Assembly (NCBI GenBank): GCA_050951095.1
Contig: JBMNIQ010000003.1
Coordinates: 248,001 to 312,000, forward strand
DNA length: 64,000 nt
Direction of reading: 5' to 3'
From: UMGS1519 sp050951095
Lineage (GTDB): Bacteria; Actinomycetota; Coriobacteriia; Coriobacteriales; Eggerthellaceae
A program made the position numbers and the translations under genes. The notes under the pieces are model-generated. The model was not told the DNA's origin, searched no databases, and worked only from the letters and a program-made list of their open reading frames with translations. Positions 52,010 to 60,786 of this stretch are shown here, piece by piece (position 1 is the first letter of the stretch; every line of letters starts with the position of its first letter).

Positions 52010-52047
52010 ACCGGGTGAGAATCCCGAGATCGCGAAGGAGCGAAAAC

Positions 52048-52497
52048 ATGGAATTGAAGGACCTGCAGCCCGCTGAGGGCTCCCGTAAGAACCGCAAGCG
52101 CGTTGGCCGTGGCAACGGCTCCGGCACCGGCAAGACCGCCGGCCGTGGCCTGAATGGCCAGAAGTCGCGTTCCGGCGGCGGCAAGGGCAAGGGCTTCGAG
52201 GGCGGCCAGACTCCTCTGGCTCGTCGTCTTCCGAAGCTGCCCGGCTTCACGAACGTGAATCATGTCGAGTACGTTCCCGTCAACGTCGGTCGTCTCGAGC
52301 TGAAGTACGAGGCCGGCGAAGTTGTCGACGGCGACAGCCTGAAGGCCAAGGGCATCATCAAGCATGCCGACGCCCTGGTGAAGGTTCTCGGCGACGGCGA
52401 GCTGACGAAGGCTCTGACCGTGAAGGTCGATAAGGTTTCGAAATCTGCACAGGCCAAGATTGAGGCCGCTGGAGGAAAGGTCGAAGAGCCTTGCTAG
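52048..52497 (+). CDS. rplO: Large ribosomal subunit protein uL15
   Basis: L15 (149 aa): Gly/Arg-rich start KRVGRGNGSGTGKTAGRG and QKSRSGGG, and the KVDKVSKSAQAKIEAAGG end. ATG 52048 follows GAAGGAGCG. The last 7 nt overlap secY. Confidence 0.97.
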   Translation: MELKDLQPAEGSRKNRKRVGRGNGSGTGKTAGRGLNGQKSRSGGGKGKGFEGGQTPLARRLPKLPGFTNVNHVEYVPVNVGRLELKYEAGEVVDGDSLKAKGIIKHADALVKVLGDGELTKALTVKVDKVSKSAQAKIEAAGGKVEEPC

Positions 52498-53771
52498 ACT
52501 CGCTAGTCCAAGCATTCAAGACTCCCGACATCCGGAAGAAAATCTTCTTCACGTTGGGAATTCTTGCCATATACCGCTTTGGCGCGTATGTGCCGGTTCC
52601 GGGCATCCCGTTCCATGCGTTCGCGGATGCCTTCCAGAACCAGCAGGTAGCTATGACCATGCTGGACCTGTTCACCGGCGGTGCTTTGTCTAACTTCTCC
52701 GTGTTTGCACTGGGCATCATGCCCTACATCACCGCATCCATCATCATGCAGCTGATGCAGGGCGTTATCCCCACGGTGCAGGCGTGGGCGAAAGAGGGCG
52801 AGACCGGCCGTCGCAAGATCACGCAGTGGACGCGTTGGATCACCTTGGTTCTGGGCCTGATCAACGCTATCGGTTATCTGTTCCTGTTCAAGTCCGCTCA
52901 GTACGGCGTCGTGTTCAGCACGGATGTTCCCGAGATCCTGAGCGACATCCTGGTGGTGTTCACGCTCGTCGTTGGTGCCGCGCTCATCATGTGGATGGGC
53001 GAGCTTATCACGCAGCACGGCATCGGCAACGGCATGTCGCTGATCATCTTCACCAGCATCGTCGCTCGTGTGCCGAGCGCCATCTACGAGTCGCTGACCT
53101 CTACGGCCGACAGCTCCATGGGCATTGCGTACACCATCCTGATCCTGGTTGTGATTCTTGCCTGCATCCCGCTGATCACGTATATCGAGCGCGCACAGCG
53201 CCGTATCCCCGTGAGCTATGCGAAGCGCGTTTCCGGCCGACGGGTTATGGGTGGCCAGTCCACGTACATTCCCCTGAAGGTGAATGCCGCGGGCGTTATC
53301 GCCATCATCTTCGCCAGCTGCCTTATTTACTTCCCGGCTCAGATTGCCGCGTTGTTCAATGTCGACTGGCTGACGTGGATTGCAAACGGCATTTCGTCCG
53401 GTCCCGCGAACTGGATTCTGACTGCGCTGCTGATCGTCTTCTTCTGCTACTTCTACACCTCCATGGTGTTCCAGCCTGAAGAGACGGCGGACAACTTGCG
53501 TAGGCAGGGCGGATTCATTCCCGGTGTTCGTCCCGGTGCTGCCACGGTGCAGTACATCAAGGATGTCATCAAGTATGTGACGCTGCCCGGCTCCATCTAC
53601 GTCGCTATCATTGCCGTGGTCCCGGCTATCCTGTTCTACTTCACGGATAACCAGCTGATCCAGGCATTCGGCGGTACATCCATCCTGATCATGATCGGCG
53701 TTGCCCTTGACACCATGAGCAAGGTCGAATCTCAGTTGAAGATGCACAACTACGACGGCTTCTTCAAATAA
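52491..53771 (+). CDS. secY: Preprotein translocase subunit SecY
   Basis: SecY (426 aa) is the ten-helix channel of the Sec translocon. TPDIRKKIFFTLGILAIYRFG, the plug region and GGQSTYIPLKVNAAGVIAIIF, quoted by core, are typical. It starts with TTG inside rplO, with GGAGGAAAGG upstream, so the two are coupled. A terminator follows, so the operon ends here. Confidence 0.98.
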   Translation: MLDSLVQAFKTPDIRKKIFFTLGILAIYRFGAYVPVPGIPFHAFADAFQNQQVAMTMLDLFTGGALSNFSVFALGIMPYITASIIMQLMQGVIPTVQAWAKEGETGRRKITQWTRWITLVLGLINAIGYLFLFKSAQYGVVFSTDVPEILSDILVVFTLVVGAALIMWMGELITQHGIGNGMSLIIFTSIVARVPSAIYESLTSTADSSMGIAYTILILVVILACIPLITYIERAQRRIPVSYAKRVSGRRVMGGQSTYIPLKVNAAGVIAIIFASCLIYFPAQIAALFNVDWLTWIANGISSGPANWILTALLIVFFCYFYTSMVFQPEETADNLRRQGGFIPGVRPGAATVQYIKDVIKYVTLPGSIYVAIIAVVPAILFYFTDNQLIQAFGGTSILIMIGVALDTMSKVESQLKMHNYDGFFK

Positions 53772-53793
53772 GATCCGTTCGCAGTAGTTGCTA

Positions 53794-53825
53794 CAACCGC
53801 GTTCCTTCGGGAGCGCGGTTGTTTT
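53794..53825 (+). terminator. Intrinsic terminator after secY
   Basis: A CAACCGCG... stem of about 12 bp closes on a TTCG tetraloop and is followed by TTTT. Confidence 0.88.
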
Positions 53826-53932
53826 CATTCATGGGCATTCGCGGGAGGAGCTGCCGCTGACGTGTCGCGGTGTGCTATCGAATTGCGCGTTTGCTACAAT
53901 TGGAGACACATTGCAAAAGAAAGGAAGCGATT

Positions 53933-54559
53933 ATGAACATCGTTCTGTTGGGGGCTCCTGGTGCCGGTAAGGGCACGCAGGCTGCCAAGCTGGTGGAGAA
54001 GTACGGCATGTGCCACATTTCCACGGGCGACATTCTGCGCGCTGCGGTGAAGAACCAGACGCCGCTGGGAATCAAGGCGAAGGGTTTCATGGATGCGGGC
54101 GACTTGGTGCCCGATGACCTGATCGTCGACCTGATGAAGGAGCGCATCCAGGAGCCGGATACGGAGAAGGGCGTCATCCTTGACGGTTTCCCGCGCACCA
54201 CGGCCCAGGCCGTTGCCCTGGACAGCATGCTTGCCGACCTCAATCGTCCGCTGAATGCTGCGCTGCTGATCGATGTTGACTTCGAGGTCATCATCAAGCG
54301 CCTGACGTCCCGTCGTACGTGCCGTGCATGCGGCTATATCGGCACGGATGCAGATGCTCAGTGCCCGAAGTGCGGTGGCGAGATGTATCAGCGCGATGAC
54401 GACAACGAGGCTACGGTACGCAACCGCCTTGATGTGTACGAGAAGTCCACGGCTCCGCTGATCGATTATTATGCCGGCAAGAACGTCCTGGTGAAGATTG
54501 ATGGCGACCGCGATGTTGACGAGGTCTTTGCCGACGTCGAGAAGGCGCTGAACCTGTAG
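53933..54559 (+). CDS. adk: Adenylate kinase
   Basis: Adk interconverts AMP, ADP and ATP. The 208 aa protein has the P-loop GAPGAGKGT (7-15) and a zinc-binding LID with Cys130, Cys133, Cys144 and Cys147, the Gram-positive type. AAAGGAAG precedes the ATG. It has its own TACAAT box (53895-53900) and terminator, so it is a separate unit from secY. map and infA, which usually follow, are absent. Confidence 0.96.
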   Translation: MNIVLLGAPGAGKGTQAAKLVEKYGMCHISTGDILRAAVKNQTPLGIKAKGFMDAGDLVPDDLIVDLMKERIQEPDTEKGVILDGFPRTTAQAVALDSMLADLNRPLNAALLIDVDFEVIIKRLTSRRTCRACGYIGTDADAQCPKCGGEMYQRDDDNEATVRNRLDVYEKSTAPLIDYYAGKNVLVKIDGDRDVDEVFADVEKALNL

Positions 54560-54583
54560 AGCTTCCCTTTTATATCGAAGCGT

Positions 54584-54614
54584 AAGGCCGTCGGGTTTCC
54601 GGCGGCCTTTTCCC
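54584..54614 (+). terminator. Intrinsic terminator after adk
   Basis: An 11-bp AAGGCCGTCGG/CCGGCGGCCTT stem with a GTTT loop and a following T run. Confidence 0.85.
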
Positions 54615-54632
54615 TTTTCAGGCGCAACGATT

Positions 54633-54638
54633 TATAAT
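54633..54638 (+). promoter_or_regulatory. -10 box of the large membrane protein gene (leaderless arrangement)
   Basis: TATAAT ends seven bases before the ATG at 54646 and contains the earlier in-frame ATG at 54637, which cannot be in the transcript. No ribosome binding site is present. Confidence 0.65.
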
Positions 54639-54645
54639 GAGCGGC

Positions 54646-56835
54646 ATGTTCGAGACGCTTGCCGACATCTTTCATGACTTCTGGACGCTGCTGCAACGCA
54701 ACAAGCGCGTTGTGCGGCACGTCCTTACGTGCGCTGCGGTCATTCTTGCTCTTGGAGCATTGGTCGAGGTCTTCGTCTTCAACTTCAATTATTTCGCCTC
54801 GCTGGGGTATAAACCCATTAACTTGACGTACGAACTGCAGGGTCAGTTGCCGAAATCTATGAACAACAAGGAATACCGCCTCACGACGGTGAACAATTCC
54901 ATCGAGTTCTCAGGGCTGAATACCGAGGTGCACAACATCCATATTCAATTCGATTCAAGCGAGTCTGCCCAAGTCGTATCCGCAACGATCCACTTTACGG
55001 ATGAGGCGCATCAAACGTATTTCGATTCGAACGAATACTCCGTCGGTATTCCCACAGCGAAAATCGCCACGAATGGCACGGAGAGCCAATACCTGAACCT
55101 CAATGCCTCGGGTAAGGTGCAGAATCTGAAAATCGAGTTCAGCGGTGATGAGAATCTGACGTATCCCATCACCATCATCAAAGTCGAGATTAATGCACAC
55201 TGTCCGTTTACGTTCCAATTCATGCGCTACTTGCTGTTGGTAGCCGTCATGGCGTTGGTGTACGTGTTCCGCCCGAAATCCGCCATTTATCGCTGGCATG
55301 TGAATGCGGAGCGTACGCGAATGAATGCGCTTATCGCTGTGGCGGTGACCATCGAGGTGCTGGCGCTTTCGACATTCTTGCTGTATGGATCGAATCTCGT
55401 AGGCGTGGCTACTTCAAGCTACAATTACGGCTCCTGGGACAAACACTCATTGGCGAACACGTACGAGGTGGGCGGGAAAAACGCCCAGCAGTATGCGGAG
55501 CTGGCGAAGTCCATGACGGAAGGGCATCTGTATCTGGACGAAACGCCGCCCGATTGGCTCGTGCAGATGGATGACCCTTACGACAAGGGCGCCCGCGACG
55601 AATTGCAAAAGCATACCGGGGAAGATTATCTGTTCGACGTGGCGTATTACGACGGGCACTACTACGTGTACTTCGGCGTAGTGCCGGTGCTCATATATTA
55701 CTTGCCGTTCTATTTGATTACCGGGTCGACGTTCCCCACGGCCATAGGCGTCCTGATTTCGGGGTTGTTCTTCGTCATAGGCACGACGTTGCTGCTGCTT
55801 CTCTTCGCACGGCGACACTTTAAGAAAGTCAGCCTGGGCCTGTTCCTGCTGCTCCAGATTTCGCTCATCATGTGTTCGGGCATGCTGTATCTGTTCAAGC
55901 TGCCTACGTTCTATGCGCTTCCCATTATGACCGGGCTGGCGTTCAGCGTGTGGGGCTTGTACTTCTGGATGCGCGGGCGTTCCCTGGATAAACCATGCGG
56001 CTGCTATCTTGCCGGTTCGTTATGCATGGCGCTTGTCTTGGGCTGCCGTCCGCAGCTGATGGTGCTTTCGCTTATTGCCTTCCCACTGTTCTGGCGTCGC
56101 TATATCACGAATCGGCGCATTATGAAGCGCGAAGGACAGAAAGAACTGTGCTGCCTGCTGGGGCCGTATGTCGTCGTATTCGCGGGCATCTTCGCGTACA
56201 ACTACGCCCGTTTCGGTTCGTTCACGAACTTCGGGGCGAACTACAACCTGACCATGAACGACATGACGAAGCGCGGGTTCTCCGTGGGGCGTTTGGCTCC
56301 TGCGCTGTTCGCGTACTTCCTGCAAGCGCCGAACATGGTGGGGGAGTTCCCGTATCTGCAAGCCGTGGATTTCCAGACCACGTATCTCGGGCAGACGATT
56401 CGCGAGAACACGTATGGCGGACTGCTCGCCTGCATTCCCTTGCTGTGGGTGCTGTTCTTCTCCGTTCCGGTGCTGAAGATGCGTATTCGCACGCGGCAAA
56501 CGCACACGGTTGCCGGCGTGGCGGCCATTATGATCGTCATGGGCATTGTGGTTGCATGCATGGATGCCGAGATGGCCGGTATACTCCAACGTTATTTCGC
56601 GGACTTCAGCTTCCTGTTCCTGGCGGCAGCGGCGCTTATCGTCTTTATCGTGAATGAGAACATCACGCATGGCACGCAGATGGCGAATATCCTGTTGAAG
56701 GTGCTTATCGCGCTGGTGACGTTGAGCGTGCTGTATAGCGTGCTGCTGTGCCTGGTGGCAGAGGTCGGCTGGATAAGCGATGTGTACCCCTGGGCGTATC
56801 AGAACCTCTTGGAAATGTTCGAATTCTGGTCGTAG
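54646..56835 (+). CDS. Large polytopic membrane protein of unknown function
   Basis: This 729 aa protein has one N-terminal transmembrane helix (about 26-50), an extracytoplasmic domain rich in beta strands and Asn (about 51-195), then ten or more transmembrane segments with a second soluble stretch (about 265-340). The pattern resembles GT-C glycosyltransferases and wall-glycan enzymes, but no catalytic DD/DE motif is certain. The region is more AT-rich than the ribosomal genes and uses more A/T-ending codons, which suggests a different history. It is 4 nt upstream of vsr and probably co-transcribed. Confidence 0.7.
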   Translation: MFETLADIFHDFWTLLQRNKRVVRHVLTCAAVILALGALVEVFVFNFNYFASLGYKPINLTYELQGQLPKSMNNKEYRLTTVNNSIEFSGLNTEVHNIHIQFDSSESAQVVSATIHFTDEAHQTYFDSNEYSVGIPTAKIATNGTESQYLNLNASGKVQNLKIEFSGDENLTYPITIIKVEINAHCPFTFQFMRYLLLVAVMALVYVFRPKSAIYRWHVNAERTRMNALIAVAVTIEVLALSTFLLYGSNLVGVATSSYNYGSWDKHSLANTYEVGGKNAQQYAELAKSMTEGHLYLDETPPDWLVQMDDPYDKGARDELQKHTGEDYLFDVAYYDGHYYVYFGVVPVLIYYLPFYLITGSTFPTAIGVLISGLFFVIGTTLLLLLFARRHFKKVSLGLFLLLQISLIMCSGMLYLFKLPTFYALPIMTGLAFSVWGLYFWMRGRSLDKPCGCYLAGSLCMALVLGCRPQLMVLSLIAFPLFWRRYITNRRIMKREGQKELCCLLGPYVVVFAGIFAYNYARFGSFTNFGANYNLTMNDMTKRGFSVGRLAPALFAYFLQAPNMVGEFPYLQAVDFQTTYLGQTIRENTYGGLLACIPLLWVLFFSVPVLKMRIRTRQTHTVAGVAAIMIVMGIVVACMDAEMAGILQRYFADFSFLFLAAAALIVFIVNENITHGTQMANILLKVLIALVTLSVLYSVLLCLVAEVGWISDVYPWAYQNLLEMFEFWS

Positions 56836-56839
56836 CCGC

Positions 56840-57436
56840 ATGACAGTACCTGAGAACACGCCACCCGTAAGCGCGGCAGTACATAAGTCCATGCAGGGCA
56901 ATAAGCGGGCTAACACGAAGCCTGAGCTCTTGGTACGGCAACGTCTGCGCGACGCAGGGTTGACCGGTTACCGTCTTCAGTGGAAGGTTCCGGGCCGTCC
57001 CGACGTCGCGTGGCCTGGAAAGAAGGTGGCGCTGTTCGTGAACGGCTGCTTCTGGCATCGTTGCCCGCATTGCAATCTGCCCCTGCCGAAGTCCAACGTG
57101 GAATACTGGACGGAGAAATTCGAACGCAATGTGGCCCGCGATAAGAAGAACCTGGCGCTGCTGGATAATCTAGGCTGGACGACGCATGTGATTTGGGAAT
57201 GCCAGCTGAAGAAGAAAGTCGTGGATCGTACGTTCGCGGAGCTGCTCCCGGAATTGGCAGGCGAGTTGGGCAAGACGATGAAATCGGAGGCCGTGGAGTA
57301 TTACTCCGTCGTATTGGCCGATGCGCCAAAGGGAAAGAAGGCGCACGGTCAGGCAGCGGCTTCCGATGAGAACGCGAGCGACGATTCCGAAACCGCGGGT
57401 TCGCATGAAAAGGCCTGCGGTGCCCCGCGCGGGTAG
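56840..57436 (+). CDS. vsr: Very short patch repair (Vsr) endonuclease
   Basis: Vsr nicks next to T:G mismatches formed when 5-methylcytosine deaminates. The 198 aa protein has MQGNKRANTKPELLVRQRL, the catalytic Asp in PGRPDVAWP, VNGCFWHRCPHC with zinc/active-site residues, and RDKKNLALLDNLGW. An acidic low-complexity tail of about 50 residues is added. Vsr normally sits with a Dcm-type cytosine methyltransferase; none lies nearby. ATG 56840 begins 4 nt after the membrane protein stop. Confidence 0.88.
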   Translation: MTVPENTPPVSAAVHKSMQGNKRANTKPELLVRQRLRDAGLTGYRLQWKVPGRPDVAWPGKKVALFVNGCFWHRCPHCNLPLPKSNVEYWTEKFERNVARDKKNLALLDNLGWTTHVIWECQLKKKVVDRTFAELLPELAGELGKTMKSEAVEYYSVVLADAPKGKKAHGQAAASDENASDDSETAGSHEKACGAPRG

Positions 57437-57507
57437 GAAGCCCGTGCTGGATGAGCGAAGCTGCAGGTAACGGATGCCAGCCGCAGGCAGCGCTGCCCCC
57501 ACGAATG

Positions 57508-57539
57508 AAAAGCACCCGCCGCGGTAATGCGACGGGTGC
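57508..57539 (-). terminator. Intrinsic terminator of the aminotransferase gene
   Basis: On the minus strand GCACCCGTCGC pairs with GCGGCGGGTGC (one mismatch), then TTTTC. Confidence 0.8.
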
Positions 57540-57568
57540 CTGTGTTGCATAAGCAGCAGATTGACTGC

Positions 57569-58852
57569 TTACTGGGCAAGCTGCGCTTCGACTGCTGCCA
57601 GCTTCACGCACACAACAAACACTTCCAGGGCCTGCTGCAGCTCTTCGATAGGCGGCAGGGAGGGAGCGATGCGGATGTTGCTGTCATGCGGATCGTTCTT
57701 GTGCGGCCACGTTGCGCCCGCGCCCGTCAGCGTGACGCCGGCCTCCTTGCACAGCGCCACAATGCGCTTTGCCGTATGCTCGGGGGCGTTGAACGACACG
57801 AAGTAGCCGCCGCGCGGGTGGCTCCACGTGCAGCCGCAATCGGAAAGCTCGCGCTCCAGCGTGTCCTGGACGAGCTCGAATTTCGGGCGCAGCAGGGCGG
57901 CGTGCTTGCGCATATGGGCCGCAATACCCTCGGCATCCTTCAGGAAGCGCACATGGCGCAGCTGGTTGATCTTGTCGAAGCCGATGGTCTGCGGTTGCAT
58001 GCGCTGCTTGATTTCGGCGATGTTCGCGGCGCTGGCGGCGATGGCGGAAATGCCGGCGCCGGGGAACGTGACCTTGCTGGTGGAAGCGAACTTGAAGTAG
58101 CGATCCTCCGTGCCCGCTTCCTTGCAGGCATCGGCGATGTCGTACAGCTGATCCTGCTGCGCGGGATCGTCGTACAGGTGGTGCACGCTGTAGGCATTAT
58201 CCCAGAAGATGCGGAAATCGCTTGCCGCCGTCTTCATGGAGGCAAGGCGCTTCACCACGTCGTCGGAATACGTGATGCCGCTGGGGTTGGAGTATTTCGG
58301 AACGCACCAGATGCCCTTGATAGCGTCGTCGGAAGCCGCAAGGCGCTCGACTTCGTCCATAATCGGGCCGTTATCATCCATCGGCACGGGAATCAGCTCC
58401 ATGCCGAACGCTTCCGTGACGCCGAAATGGCGGTCATACCCGGGAACGGGGCAGAGCCACTTCACGTTCGGCAGCTGGCACCAGGGCGTGGAGCCCAGCG
58501 TGCCGAACATCCAGCAGCGGGCGACCGTGTCGTACATGATGTTCAGGCTGGAGTTGCCGCAGATGATGATATTCTCGGGGTCGTCGTCCAGCAGCACTGC
58601 CATGAGGCGCTTCGCTTCGGGAAGGCCCGCCAGCACGCCGTAGTTGCGCGCATCGGTGCCGTCTTCGGCCGTCAGATCTTCGGGGCCGACGTTCTTCAGC
58701 AGGTCGGAGCTCAGGTCAAGCTGTGCGGAAGAGGGCTTGCCACGGGCCATATTCAGAGACAGGCCCCGGGCCTTGATATCCTGGTACTGGCGGTCCAGCT
58801 GTTCTTTCTCCGTTTGCAGCTGGTCTTTTGTCATCTGTTCATAACGTGACAT
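57569..58852 (-). CDS. Type Ic aspartate/alanine aminotransferase (class I PLP)
   Basis: This 427 aa protein belongs to the actinobacterial Asp_aminotransf (PF12897) group, like M. tuberculosis Rv3722c (AspC), which transfers amino groups between glutamate and aspartate. GLSLNMARGKPSSAQLDLS start, DARNYGVLAGLPEAK, the PLP lysine in STSKVTFPGAG and the ending SNIRIAPSLPP are typical. It is divergent from putP. GGAAGGAA lies before the ATG. Confidence 0.92.
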   Translation of the reverse strand: MSRYEQMTKDQLQTEKEQLDRQYQDIKARGLSLNMARGKPSSAQLDLSSDLLKNVGPEDLTAEDGTDARNYGVLAGLPEAKRLMAVLLDDDPENIIICGNSSLNIMYDTVARCWMFGTLGSTPWCQLPNVKWLCPVPGYDRHFGVTEAFGMELIPVPMDDNGPIMDEVERLAASDDAIKGIWCVPKYSNPSGITYSDDVVKRLASMKTAASDFRIFWDNAYSVHHLYDDPAQQDQLYDIADACKEAGTEDRYFKFASTSKVTFPGAGISAIAASAANIAEIKQRMQPQTIGFDKINQLRHVRFLKDAEGIAAHMRKHAALLRPKFELVQDTLERELSDCGCTWSHPRGGYFVSFNAPEHTAKRIVALCKEAGVTLTGAGATWPHKNDPHDSNIRIAPSLPPIEELQQALEVFVVCVKLAAVEAQLAQ

Positions 58853-58962
58853 GTGCCGTTTCCTTCCTTAATCGACCGCACGCACTATATCCATGGGCAT
58901 GCTAGCTGATTGAAAGTAGAATCTCTCACTAGTTGCAAAAAAACATTATAGGAGTCTGTTTT

Positions 58963-60534
58963 ATGCTACACAGCGATTTTTGGGTATTGCTCGCAATGCT
59001 CATCTACTTCGTGGTGGTTCTTACCATCGGCTTCATCTATGCGAAGAAGTCGAATCAGTCCACGTCGAATTACTTCCTGGGCGGGCGCCAGCTGGGGCCG
59101 TGGCTCACGGCGCTTTCCGCCGAAGCCAGCGACATGTCCGGATGGCTTCTTATGGGCTTGCCCGGCGTGGCGTATTTCACCGGCGCGTCCGATGCGATGT
59201 GGACGGCAATCGGCCTGGCTATCGGCACGTATGTGAACTGGAAGATTGTGGCAAAGCGCCTGCGTATCTATTCCGAGAAGGCCGGCGATTCCATCACGCT
59301 TCCGCAGTACTTCGCGAACCGATTCCATGACGATCGCCATATCATCTCGACAGTGGCCGCTATCATCATCTTCCTGTTCTTCAGCATCTACGTTGGCAGC
59401 TGCTTCGTTACGTGCGGCAAGCTGTTCTCCACGCTGTTCGGGTTCGATTACGCGACGATGATGATGCTCGGCGCCATCATCGTGTTCCTGTACACGTTCG
59501 TCGGCGGATACCTTTCGGTCTGCACAACGGACCTTATCCAGGGCACGTTGATGTTCTTCGCGCTCGCCATCGTGTTTATCGGCAGCGTTGCGAATGCAGG
59601 CGGCGTGGACAACGTGGTGAATGTGCTGAGGAGCATCCCCGGCTTCCTCAGCGCCACGGACATCGCCACGCCTATTCTTGATGCGAACGGCCAGCAAGTC
59701 ATCGAGAACGGCATGCCGCAATTCGGAGACGCCGCAGGATACGGCGCCGTTACGATCGTCTCCGGCTTGGCATGGGGCCTGGGCTATTTCGGTATGCCGC
59801 AGGTGCTGGTCCGTTTCATGAGCATCCGCAATCCGAAGGAGATCAAGATCTCCCGCCGTATTGCGACTATCTGGTGCGTGATCTCGCTTTCCTGCGCCGT
59901 ATGCATCGGCCTGGTCGGTCGTGCCATGCTGCCGGCGGAATTCCTGACGCAGGCAAGCGCCGAGAACATCTTCATCGTGGCATCTCAGATTCTGCTGCCG
60001 TCGTTCGTGTGCGGCTTGGTGGTATCCGGCATCTTTGCCGCGTCCATGAGTTCGTCCTCGTCGTACCTGCTGATATCCGGCTCGTCCATTGCCGAGGATA
60101 TCTTCCGCGGCATCATCAAGCGCGACGCAACGGATAGGCAGGTAATGATCGTTGCCCGATTCGTGCTGCTGGCGGTGTTCATCTTCGGCATCTTGCTGGC
60201 CCTGGACGAGAATTCGTCCATCTTCGGCATTGTGTCGTACGCCTGGGCTGGATTCGGCGCTTCGTTCGGACCCGTTATCCTGCTCTCGTTGTATTGGAAG
60301 CGCATGAATCTTCCCGGCGCGATTGCGGGCATGATCACCGGCACGGCAACGGTGCTCATTTGGCATAACTTCATCTCCAGTCTGGGCGGCTGGTTTGCCG
60401 TCTACGAATTGCTGCCGGGATTTGTGCTGGCGCTCATCGTGGCGGTGGTCGTTTCGTTGGCTACGAAGGCACCCAGCGATTCCATGCAGACGGAATTCGA
60501 TGAATACCAGAACGCGGTTGCCGAGATGAAATAA
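58963..60534 (+). CDS. putP: Sodium/proline symporter
   Basis: PutP (523 aa) imports proline with Na+. It has about 13 transmembrane helices. YFLGGRQLGPWLTALSAEASDMSGWL near residue 50, quoted by its core, and the GYFGMPQVLVRFM signature are diagnostic. The ATG at 58963 has GGAG ten bases upstream. No PutA dehydrogenase gene is adjacent, so the import may serve osmoprotection or proline fermentation. Confidence 0.93.
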   Translation: MLHSDFWVLLAMLIYFVVVLTIGFIYAKKSNQSTSNYFLGGRQLGPWLTALSAEASDMSGWLLMGLPGVAYFTGASDAMWTAIGLAIGTYVNWKIVAKRLRIYSEKAGDSITLPQYFANRFHDDRHIISTVAAIIIFLFFSIYVGSCFVTCGKLFSTLFGFDYATMMMLGAIIVFLYTFVGGYLSVCTTDLIQGTLMFFALAIVFIGSVANAGGVDNVVNVLRSIPGFLSATDIATPILDANGQQVIENGMPQFGDAAGYGAVTIVSGLAWGLGYFGMPQVLVRFMSIRNPKEIKISRRIATIWCVISLSCAVCIGLVGRAMLPAEFLTQASAENIFIVASQILLPSFVCGLVVSGIFAASMSSSSSYLLISGSSIAEDIFRGIIKRDATDRQVMIVARFVLLAVFIFGILLALDENSSIFGIVSYAWAGFGASFGPVILLSLYWKRMNLPGAIAGMITGTATVLIWHNFISSLGGWFAVYELLPGFVLALIVAVVVSLATKAPSDSMQTEFDEYQNAVAEMK

Positions 60535-60573
60535 CCGCTACAGGCTCTCTGTTCCATCGATACCGGACCAGCA

Positions 60574-60612
60574 AGAGGCCACTTTCGCTGTGAAACGCAG
60601 TGAAAGCGGCCT
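60574..60612 (+). terminator. Terminator after putP
   Basis: AGGCC(a)CTTTC(g)CTG pairs with CAG(t)GAAAG(c)GGCCT, a long stem with three mismatches, then CTTTG. Confidence 0.65.
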
Positions 60613-60730
60613 TCTTTGTCTTTTGGCGGTGCTTACCATTCCGAAATTCCCGACGCTCCTTTCAAGGGGTGGGGAAGCGGGATAAGGGATTTCGTGGCGC
60701 GTGCAGGAGGGAAGGGTCAGGCGTTGCGAA

Positions 60731-60763
60731 ATAAAAAAGCCTGCCGGCATATGCCGGCAGGCT
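60731..60763 (-). terminator. Intrinsic terminator of the NlpC/P60 gene
   Basis: A perfect palindromic stem AGCCTGCCGGCAT with its complement is followed on the minus strand by TTTTTTAT. Confidence 0.9.
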
Positions 60764-60786
60764 AATGAGTGCATGTATGCGAAGCG

